From Amoebophrya sp. A120 (Eukaryota; Sar; Dinophyceae; Syndiniales; Amoebophryaceae): a stretch of 64,000 nt of DNA. The DNA lies in the NCBI GenBank assembly GCA_905178155.1, contig CAJINV010000018.1, forward strand, positions 724,609-788,608, written 5' to 3'. How positions within the stretch are numbered: position 1 is the stretch's first letter; every line of letters begins with the position of its first letter. A program made the position numbers and the translations under genes. Under the pieces are notes generated by a model. That model was not told the DNA's origin. It saw nothing but the letters and a program-made list of their open reading frames with translations, and ran no database searches. This document shows positions 50,651 through 60,600 of this stretch, one piece after another.

Positions 50651-53088
50651 CTTGAAGATATTAGAGCAGGTGGAACGAAAGGGCCGGCTGGTAGGTATTC
50701 ATGCGGGGGCGGCGGGACGAGCAGAAAGACAAAGAGCTACGAGTTCGCGGTCGCGGTCGTGCGTGATCGTGAATACAGACGTGATTCTTTCCGTTACTTC
50801 GTGGAGCTGCTTCTAAAAACGGAAGGTCATGTTGACAACTTCTTGGTGGAAATGAAATTGCGGCACAGGGATGTTGTTGCTAAGATGAACGGCGACGTGC
50901 TGTGATGTATTCTACGAAGAGCCGCAGCTTCTTTACACCGCGCCACCGCGACGTTGCGCTTGTTGCGACGGTGGTGCACTCCTGCGGTCCAATTTTTTAC
51001 GCTACCACGAGCGGATCGTACGAGATCAGTCCGCGCCTGCGCTTCGTCAGAAAATACGGATCTGTTCCTGCGACGAACCCAGCTACAGCTGCCTGGCAGT
51101 CTAGATCGACGTCCTTGCTCGCTGCGGCAACTGCCAGCACGACGGTTGCTGGGGCGATTGTCTGTATTGCCACCCCCACAGGACGAGCTGCTGCAAGGCC
51201 GCGTTGTGAATAAGTAGGGGGCCAGCACTTCTACCGCCCGCAAGTAACAGTCCATCTTTTCATCTACTCATTTATTACACTACAACGACATCTCCAGCAG
51301 GGCTTGTTTACACCGTTTTTCTGAAATTTCTTAATGCTAGGTTCGAAGTTTCACACTTGAGGTGATCTTTTTTTTCTGGCTCGTTCTTGTTCGCCTAGGC
51401 TTGTCGTGTAAATCTAGCCTCTGTCCAAAGTGGCCGTCTACAAAAGTTTTCCGAAGAGACAGGACACATGATCAAAGTAACATCAAAGTGAAATTGAAAT
51501 AGAAACTAGGCCTACGTGGACGGCTCTGAAGCGACTTGTGCTTTCGTCTTGCTTCACAGTGCTTTACAACACATTCACAGCAGAATAATCTACACAGATG
51601 AACAAAATTTCCAGTCGGCCTGAGGTCAAGCGATAAAAAAGCAGCTCAATGCTTGAAAACATCAAAGTGATGAATCGCGCGTCCTGCATGTGCATTCAAG
51701 CAGCGAGCCGGTTGCTCCGTAGATGGGCAAGAAATGGGGAGCCCCCGCGTCATATATAAGCTATAGACTTATTGTGGATGATCCGTCGATTCATGATGAT
51801 GTCGAAACAGGTGCATGAATGCAGTGTTGCGTTGCTCGTCTGCTCACCTTGTTTGCTAGGGTTGATGGATCACGGTCTTGGGAGTGTTCTACTTCAGCAC
51901 TTCATGTTGAACCCAAAGGAAACGGACCTCCGAGTACTTAGAAGTCATCAGTGCAGCAAAACCAAAACAGCTGAACGGTCATCATCTTCGTCCTTTTCTC
52001 GAAGTGCGGATTGATTCTGCATTGGACGAGAAAGATCAGGAACTACGCAGCCACCTCCTTCTGAATTATCTTCGCACTAGAGTTCAGAGTCATGGTCTTC
52101 AAATGGACGTGGAGGAGGAGGCTCAACACCCCACCGCAATTATGTTGAACATGAACACCGGTAAAAATTTATAGAGCCTGTACAGAAGCTTATCAGCTTT
52201 TGCTCGTCGCTTCGTCTTTCATCGGCGCCAATTGCTTTTTTCATTTGGTATCAAGTAGTACTTCTGTTCCCGCTTCCTCCCCTACTGTAGTTGGGGTTGC
52301 ACAACTAGCTGTAGCGACCACTGCAATAAGTATTCGAATTCTTCTCCTCAAACAAGAAGAACATCAATCATCCAAAGATGATACGTATAGCATCATCAAA
52401 CCGCTCGCTGTGAACTATACTGCTAGTTAGTACTACGTGTCATCTACCGAAGAAACGTGTCTACTGGGTGGCGTCGATCTTCCCACCAGACGAGACATTT
52501 GGTGCATCAAAGGAATCAGAATTACAGAAGTTCGTTGCTATAATTATTCTTGTTGTGTTGACTGTTGAGCGATGTCGACGGTGGCTCAGAAGTTGTTGTA
52601 AAGAACGCGAGAGAAAAAAAGCGCTCTCCTTCATGTTCCGAATGAGAGAAGACGCGGATAGAATGATGAAAAGGGTACTTCTACGAGAGAGTCGCCACAA
52701 CAAGGATCATTGTTGAGTTCCACCATAAAAATGTCTTGTCAGGTCCTGCACCTAGAAGTTCGTAAAAAATCGTTGTGGAGTTGAGTTCGCCTTCGTTTCT
52801 TCGATACGTATTAGAAAAATAAACACTTCTCCTGTGGTCGTCGTCGTGTAAGATTCATCTACAAAAGTTGTGCCGTAATTCGTTGCTCATTCTACTTTAT
52901 TCGCAAAAATAGGTTCTGATCGATTCGGTTCGTTGTTCCGCCTGCTGTAGGTCAAGCAGCTAGTGAAATCCATGATATCCAAGAAGTATTACACCCTATT
53001 TGTATCTGTTCTTTTTAGTTTTACAAACCATTTCTATAATCCTCGATAGAATTACACGTTTTCATCTACTTCACGACCTTGCGAAGAT
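50651..53088. other. Intergenic region upstream of VPS13
   Basis: No gene or introner was recognised. Short open frames (plus 50902-51213, plus 51772-52014, minus 52461-52703) lack motifs and exon-like joins. The VPS13 promoter must lie here, but no TATA-like or initiator element could be assigned with confidence. Confidence 0.5.
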
Positions 53089-56000
53089 TCACATGACCCT
53101 TCGTCGCTTTTCGTCACCCCCACGCCCCCCTAGGCGATTGTTGTCACCACCTCGCATGCCGCCCGGCGGCCCGATGCGCTGCGTGTGGCCTCCGAAAGAG
53201 CCGACGCCGCCCCGCGGTCCTCCCATGTTTCCGTCCCGGCCCCGGTTGGCGCCGCCGCGGTTCCCCCGGCTGGCCCCGCCGCCGCCACCGCCCGTGCCCG
53301 GCGGGAACAGGTGCGGCATCTGATCCTTATACTTGTTAAAGGTCTTGGCCGCCCCGTCCACCACCTCCTGCACCACACGGTTGTCCACGACCAGTTGCAC
53401 GGTCCCGTTGCTTATGCCTTGCAAATATGTCTGGGTCTGGAAGAATGCAACTTGTGATGCAAATTTCAGACAACACGAAGATCTGTCATGCAGGAACAGC
53501 AAATGCGGCCCAAAAATTGGCACCAAAATGGGGGATTTGTCATGCTGATTAGGCATTGGAACACCTTCTCAAGACGTGTGATGCTACGGTTTGCATGACA
53601 GACCTCCTTGGTCATGATGCAAGAGCAGCATGACAAACATCTGCACTCATCCAGACCCAGACATATTTGCATTTGATATTGTTCAGGCTCATGAGCGGCT
53701 TCACGGTGCGGTAGTTAAAGAACTCCTGCGGGGTATCCTGAGTAAAAACATCCCCACACCAGAGTCAAGATGGGGATTTTGCAACACAAGCCTAGAACTT
53801 TTGGGGGTCACGCATCACAAGTTGCAGTCCGTAGTGTAGTGCAGGTTCGCAAGGCCAGCTGCATCAGAAATCCATCTGCTCATCCTGTTTACAGCATTAC
53901 AAGATCCAAAACACGACTAAAAATGCCTCTCTTGGCGATGCGCATTACAAATGTTCCTGTCATTGCAAATCTGCATGACAACTCTGGTGTGGGGACGTTT
54001 TTACTCAGGATACGGGGACCGGCACACCCCCGCGCTCAGGTGCTTGAACCCGGTGACCTTCTGCAAAATTTCCTCGAGCGGCAGCTGGCGGTCCGGAGAG
54101 CGGCGGAGCAGCACCGCGACCTCGCGCACGATCAAGATCCGCCGCTCCTCGACCTCCTCCGGGTCCGAGGCGTCCAGTCGGATCGGCTTCACGGGCTCCC
54201 GGTCCCCGCCCCGGGAGTTCTCACCCCTGTTCATCATGTTGTCGTTGTTGAAGCTCGCGTAAGTGCCACCGCGGGGAGCGTTGCGGTCGTCCATACGGAT
54301 CGTTCGTTGGGAAACTGGGTTCGTACCTGCAATAAACAAAATTCGCAAACATCTTCGCAAAACCAAAACATCAAATTCATATGGAGAAACACGTCGACGT
54401 CCACTACATCGTCTACAAGAACTTCCACGTGAAAATAAAAACCAGTCGGAAAATTATCGCATCTATACTTTGTGCCCGTCTGTCGCGACCATCTCTCCTG
54501 TCCCCACCCCGGTCGGGTCGGTCCCGGTCGTTGTTGCGGCCACGGTCCCTTCCGCTCGCGCCCGTGTTGTAAAACTTGTTCCAATGGGGGGTGTCGTCAA
54601 TGTCTGTAGATATTTAGTGTCGTTGGGTGATGTTTGTGATGTAGATGTTTTTGTTCAATATTCGTGGTTGTTCATACCAACATGTGATCAGTGTGTACCA
54701 TCATGATCGACACAAACATGGAATGTCGGACTAACAACCGGGGATTAAAATTCGTCAACTGAGTGTCGATAAAAAATAAAAACCAAAAGTCGTGGAGTAC
54801 GAATCAAAACTTACTCAGCAATTCATTCCTGGCTTTTCGGATCTGCTCAATGGTTTTGATGAAGACCAGACTATCCTCCTTGAGCGCCACATCCATGAGC
54901 TTGTCCGAAATCAAGGAAAACAGGTCCTGGTTCTGTTCCTGTGGTCAGTGGAGGTGCATTTAGAATTATTGTTTCTTCGATGCATTATACTGGGCATGCA
55001 GGACAGGAGAAACAAAAGCCCGATAAAGATAGATAGCCCCGTCAACATGAAGAAGAATGAATCTGAATCAGTTCCAAAAAACGCGGGAAATAATAGAAAC
55101 GGAGGGCTCAGCACCAGCTCTTGATGATGGTCTTAACTTTTCGAAATGCAAATGTAAATCATACCGGTGACGAGTTCATCTGTGGGCTCTCCGGCTTCAT
55201 GGCTTCCTGCTCCACGTTTCGCTCCTCCACATACTGTCCCGGGATGTTCGCGGACTCCCAAATATGCATTGCAAAAGTATCGCGCTAGTAGATGAACTTA
55301 ATTGCATATACAAGTAGTTCGCTCAGCATGACGAATTGAATTCGTCATGCTGATTTACCTGAGGATCGGGAAGGATTTGTAATACGTGACTGCGATTACT
55401 AGCTACGAGTACGATAGTTTTGCAATGCATACCCTCCGAAGTTAAAGTCGTCGTCGTTTGCGAAGGGATTCTATCAAATGTAAAAATGTCCGGGTCTGGA
55501 AAGTTGGAACTTGTAATGCTGGTCTTGCATTCCTGTGAAATCTGTATTGCATGACCAAGCACTGTGGTGGCCTCTTCTGTCATACAAAAACGCAGTTTCT
55601 CTTGCGGAGTTCGTATGAGAAAGCGTGCTGCAGCCTTGCCCTTGTCATGCTTTCCTGCATAAGCAAGTGACCTCCTCTTGCACATTTTAGCATCACAAAT
55701 TTCCAGACCCAGACATTTTTACAGTTGATAGATTCGCGGACGGCAAGTTGTCGCCCCCATGGAGCTCCTGCGCGAAGCCATCGTCCACCGGCGCGCCAGC
55801 GTTGGTTCCAGCGGGCGAGTTAGACCCACCGTCGGTGTTTGCTATGACCTAGTACTCAGGTGTTTCAATCTCATTCGTTACAATAGAGTCCGAGTTTTGT
55901 CTTGCATAGCCAGAATCAGGAGAGACCCAGACCCACAGAGCGTTCTTGTTCCGCTTTTTGCAATACAAATCTCACCAGATTCTTATGAGGTCGTCTGGGG

Positions 56001-56842
56001 AGTTGTATCATGCCAGATGATCGCGCACTTTTTGCATCTTCATCTTCACAAATCTTCGCTTTTCTTGTAACACAGCTGAGAATGTGAAACAACATCTAAA
56101 CAAGCCATATTCGCAGCTGGTCGCTTCTTGCTCTTGGCGTTTTTGTTCTTGCCCAGCGCATTTTTGTTGAGAATGTTCCCGTCGCCGTCCACAAATCCGT
56201 TCGAAATCCCCAGAGCCGTGGCGACGCACGCGTCCTTGCAGAGCATGAAGTACGAATTATACTCCTTCAGGATTGTGGTCAACTTCTTCTCAAAACCCGC
56301 GGGGATCTTCGCGAGCCACTGCTTGATCTGTTGTAGTTGTTGAGTATTTTTCCCAGTAGAAGTCGTGTACTATTGGAGCAGGTTCCTTTACTGTCTTTCG
56401 CTTGCGTCTTGTCCAGACAATTTTACTTTCATTTTTGCCTTTCTTCAAGAACGTGGACGTGGTCCCCCTGCAAGATAATTTGCCCTTCCAGCAGCTCTTC
56501 TAGCTACGTGGTGGTGTGCAGCAACGACCAACGTGGACTTCCTATTAGTCGCGCATGCAAGACGAGAAATTTATCCTCTAAAATTTCTACAAGTCGATCC
56601 ATGACCATGACCAATCAATACCAATTACAATTACTCATCTGTGCAAATACTTACTAATTTTCGTTTATCCTGTTCTAATTCTACTACTTCTTCCAACTGT
56701 CATCTATTACCGTTGCATCCTCGCAAACAACTCCCAACGAGCAAAACCCGCCTTTGCCATCAACCACTCCGGAAATGGCTTGGGTCAGCTCCTCCTTGAC
56801 CTCGTTATAAATCTGCGCCTCGGGGGACAGAATCGCGGCCAT
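53089..56842 (-). CDS. RGG-tailed, RD-rich protein of unknown function, probably RNA-binding
   Basis: Start ATG at 56842 (MAAILSPEAQIYNEVKEELT), stop at 53089. Exons: 56711-56842, about 56439-56503, 56110-56327, 55731-55842, 55432-55471, 55165-55262, 54815-54926, 54469-54603, 54013-54326, 53679-53733 and 53089-53412. The middle holds DLFSLISDKLMDVALKEDSL and an RD/RG-rich stretch (ASGRDRGRNNDRDRPDRGG). A folded segment follows, ILIVREVAVLLRRSPDRQLP, EEILQKVTGFKHLSAGVC, PQEFFNYRTVKPLMSL, then NGTVQLVVDNRVVQEVVDGA. It could be a small winged-helix domain (LOTUS-like is one guess). The C-terminus is a glycine/RGG tail ending KRRRVM. RGG tails usually bind RNA; I do not recognise the family. Three introns are canonical GT-AG; at least five are introners. 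Confidence 0.75.
53413..53678. mobile_element. Introner, family C
   Basis: 266 bp, flanks TTGCT/TTGTT (4 of 5). Removal joins VKPLMSLN-NGTVQLVVD in the RGG gene. Confidence 0.87.
53734..54012. mobile_element. Introner, family D
   Basis: 279 bp, TSD CGGGG. Ends TATCCTGAGTAAAAACATCC and GACGTTTTTACTCAGGATA. Removal joins SAGVCRSP-QEFFNYRT. Confidence 0.9.
54327..54468 (-). other. Canonical GT-AG intron of the RGG gene
   Basis: Donor GCACAAA|GTATAG, acceptor TTGCAG|GTACGA, phase 1. Joins DGRDRRAQ-STNPVSQRT. 142 nt. Confidence 0.8.
54604..54814 (-). other. Canonical GT-AG intron of the RGG gene
   Basis: Donor TTGCTGA|GTAAGT, acceptor TATCTACAG|ACATTG, phase 1. Joins RKARNELL-NIDDTPHW. 211 nt with a textbook donor. 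Confidence 0.85.
54927..55164 (-). other. Canonical GT-AG intron of the RGG gene
   Basis: Donor TCACCG|GTATGA, acceptor AACCAG|GACCTG, phase 0. Joins PQMNSSP-DLFSLISDK. 238 nt. Confidence 0.8.
55263..55431. mobile_element. Introner, family A
   Basis: 169 bp in the RGG gene. Terminal repeats are clear, but the flanks (CCAAA/CCCTC) do not match, so the exact splice register is uncertain. Confidence 0.75.
55472..55730. mobile_element. Introner, family C
   Basis: 259 bp, TSD GATTC. Removal joins GGDNLPSAN-PFANDDDDF in the RGG gene. Confidence 0.9.
55843..56109. mobile_element. Introner, family B variant (decayed)
   Basis: 267 bp, flanks TTTGC/TTCGC (4 of 5). Removal joins NAKSKKRPAA-NTDGGSNSP. 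Its left half (TACAATAGAGTCC) resembles the B variant at 38000. Confidence 0.72.
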
Positions 56843-57661
56843 TTTCAAACTTACACGTCGAATAAGATTATAGAATTGTAAAGATGGAACAAAGACAAAT
56901 GGGAAGGGCGCTGCTTAGAAATAGATTGGCTGATGGGAAATAGGGAAATAGAAACACAATGCTGACATGAAATCAAAAAAGAACTCTGCTCCTGTTTCCA
57001 CGCGTCGGTCCTGCTGAACGATTTCTTTCACTTTCTATTTGCTTCTACGTACGGTGTGACAACTTCGCTACATGTACAAATCCAACGAATCGTACGTTCC
57101 TGGAATGTAAGGTGGAGAAAAAGATGAACATTCAACCGTATAATTACATAGGGAACTCAATATGGACGTGAATAAAGAAAATTCTCCTCGGAAGATGAAG
57201 ATATTGGAGGCAATCTACTGTGGACTGTCTCCGATGTCTGCAATACAGCTGAGCCTGAGATTTCTTCGGACTCAAGGATCTTCACGCAAGGTGGAAAATG
57301 AAGCGCAGAAAACGGCGCAGTTGGAACGAAATTGCAGCATTTTTTGCCAAAAGTCAGTAGCTGTGATCCCGGCGATGTCGAAAGATTTTGTTCCATCGCA
57401 AAAAACTACAATTTCCGACAAGATGGATCCTGGTCGTGCTTGCTTCAGGAGCTTCTTCTATCATCACATATTATTTCCGGCGCAAAACTACAAAGTCGTT
57501 AAAAGTCAGCAAATAAGTCATGTAGTGATCTCGACTTCCAGCAGTTTGAGCAGGACGCAACCTGATTGAAGATTCTACTGCCAATCTGGCCCTACGCCTC
57601 TATACATTCCGTTGAAGATCCAGACTCGGTCAGAATTCGAATTGTCCGCGGAAAAATTCTG
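56843..57661. other. Intergenic region
   Basis: No supportable gene. A plus-strand open frame of 135 codons (57162-57569, MDVNKENSPRKMKILEA) has no recognised motif and overlaps a minus-strand frame of similar quality. Confidence 0.45.
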
Positions 57662-60600
57662 CTAGAAAGAGCAGTAGAAGTCGTGCAACAATTTTTCCTT
57701 ATTTCCATCTGGTTCTATTCTTTTGCTTTTTCCAAAAATCCTGACATCACCAGCTGCATTCTCGTCTGTTTTCATGTTTTCTCGGAATTTTCTGTGGAAC
57801 TCTTTTTCAAATTTGATCAAATTTGGAACTCCTAGCTCGATCAGCTGCTGAGTAATGAAAAGCTTCGTGTCGATACTAATTTTTGGATTGTCTCCAAGCC
57901 ACACACGACAGGAGCCTCCAGCAGATCTACTAGTAGTGCTGCCGTCATGTCGTCCCGGCCGCTCTCTTCCCGCCACTGCTCCTGCTCCAGTTGATGAAGA
58001 TCGCTCCTTCTGCACAATGTTGTTCTCCGTGCCGCTGCCACCCTTAGATAGAGCAAGAAATGCAGCCCGCTTCCGTGCATTTTCCAGTACTGCCGTGAGT
58101 AGCTTCACTGCTCCCGCGTCCGAAATTTCGTTTTTCGTCAAAAACAAATCTTGCATATCCACGAGAAGGGAGCATTTGACCGCACAGACACAAGACGTAC
58201 TACAGGTACAGGTGATGTTGACGTAGCATGACAAATCAAAAGCTCGTGTTTTCATATGTCATTCGTAATCACGAGCAGCGTGAGCAGTCTGACCATGGTA
58301 GGAATTTAGGTTGCCTAGTATGTGTGTGAAGACCTTTTTCTTGTGTTATTGAGTTGTTTCCACGTGCACTTCTTTCATCATTTTCTGAGTGTTGTGCAAA
58401 CTTGTCGTTGTCGTGCAGCGGTACTACATCAAAAACCAGTTTCTATTTCGTATTGCAGTCCCGAGTTTTCCCTGAGACACTCATCCGCTAAAAAGGCCAC
58501 CGCCTCGTCGTCGATCCTATTTTTCCGTAGCTCCAAAGTTTGTAGCGAAAAATTCCGCTTTAAACTACCCGCCAGGCGCTGGACCGCTTTCGGGTCCGAG
58601 ATATGATTGTTCGAAAGAAACAGGGACTTCAGTCCTACTCCACCAGGATTTATTTTACCAGGTCGTGGTCCAACGTCACCAGGAGCAGGTCCACGTCCCT
58701 ATCAACTGTAAAAATGTCTGGGTCTGGAAGATTCTGACATATGTCATGCACGTTTTGCATGAGCCATGATGTCTGTGATGCAAACCCTAGCAATACAGGT
58801 TTTCTGAGGGCTTCCTGATGCCTATTCCGCATGGCAAATGCCTTCTCAGCGGAGCAAAAATTGCATTCCCTTTGGTACTTATGCAATACAGATTTTTTTG
58901 GAATCCAACTGCAGCATCACAAGTTGCATTCTTCCAGACCCAGACATTTTTACATTTGATAGTCCCTGCTGTGGTACCAAGACATGGCAATCCATAGTAA
59001 ATTGTTCCTGTACACGACGTACAATAAATGCGGTTTCTGCATCATCATCATCATCATCATCATGTAGTGGACACCCGCTCCCAGCGCCACAGGTCAAGGA
59101 TCCCCTCCCCGGGGGGGTGGGCGAGGAAGCACTTTCGGCGACCTCATCATACAAAAGCCGAGCGCTACCACGGCAAGTCGCCCCAATAAAAGTACCAACC
59201 AGTCGGGAGCTGCATGGCAAAACTTGGCTTCGATCCTAGTTTAGCATGACAAGTTCCGCACTCCCAATTGGGGAAATTTGTGATGCATCTTGTACATCTA
59301 CGGGAAATTTGTATTGCATAATGGTCGACGAGAAACTCCAGTCCGCGGTCACCGCCTGCATTGTCGTTCAGGTTCAACGTCGTTATGTAGGACCCGTTTG
59401 GGGCGAAGCGGAGGAGCTTTGCAACGATCAAGAAGTCCAGGTCGGACAAGTTTCGTTTGTCCAGATTGATCGCATTAGACGATGGAGAATTAGAAACATC
59501 GAAAACATATCACGTGCAAAGGTGTGGCACTCGGTCGTAGTAAGTTGCAATACTGCCTGACAGATCTATCCGTCGTGTAGTACGCTTACGCCAATCAACA
59601 TATTATAGAAACGCCACTTTTCATGCCAAGCAAGGTGAAGCTTGTATAAATGCAATTTTTGCTCGTACTTCGATAAGTACAACTTCTGCAACGGATAAAA
59701 AACGGCGCAAGACGCAGGGAGGCGATGATCGCGATGCTTGCTCAGGATCTTCATGCGGGGGCGTAGTCGCGGTGCTGGGCGATGTAGAACTCTCCGCCGG
59801 GTGCATCGTGATCGGGATGCTTGCACCGTCGACCATTTTGTAGTTTTTCCCCCTTTGCCTTTCGTCCGGCGTCGTATTTATTCCAGGAGCGCCTTGAGCG
59901 ACATCGTGAGGACGATCCTTGAACACCTGTTCCTGGTCGTCATCCTGTAGCTCTCGATCCGCAAAAGTCCCCCTTTGCCTTGCGTCCGGTGTCGTGTTTA
60001 TTATTCCAGGAGCGTCTTGCACGACATCATTAGGACCTAGAGCTTTAACACCCGGTAGCATGAGAAGTTGCGCATTTGTAGTGAATTTTGCATGACAAAT
60101 TGCAGGCGGGTCCGCCGGTACTTTGTCCCTCTTGCCCTTCTGGGAAGTGCGTTCTGCACACCGCAGAACTCAAGGCTTATGCGGCGGGCAGCTTCTAGAC
60201 ATGGCCTGGGTGCCGTTCTTTGGCCATGTCTATTCGTCTCCCTGTGCTCGCATACGAGCACTGCAGCAGCCGCGGCAGAGACGCCAAAAAGAAAGTGCTG
60301 CGAAGCAAATGCAATTAGGCAAGAAGGCGCGAAGGCAAGGGCGAAAGGACCAGGCCGAAAGCTTTGACGCGTCTATCGGGCAGGTGCGTGAACTCTCCCG
60401 GCCTTTCCGGCAGAATATAGACGGGCTGAGGCCAGCCTCCATTGCAACATGTCTCCAGACATTCAAGCCGAGCCAGCCGCAACCCGTGAGAGCTACCCAT
60501 TTAGATGTTGACCCAGTGCCCCTCTCCTGTTGAGGCTTCGGCCCCCTCCCTCTCGACCCACTATGGACCCCGCAGAGGCAGTGTTGTATTGTGAGACCGC

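Noticed and set aside
57162-57569. Plus-strand gene of 135 codons
   Set aside because: No motif, no neighbouring gene on that strand, and a minus-strand frame of similar length overlaps it. Evidence too weak to annotate.
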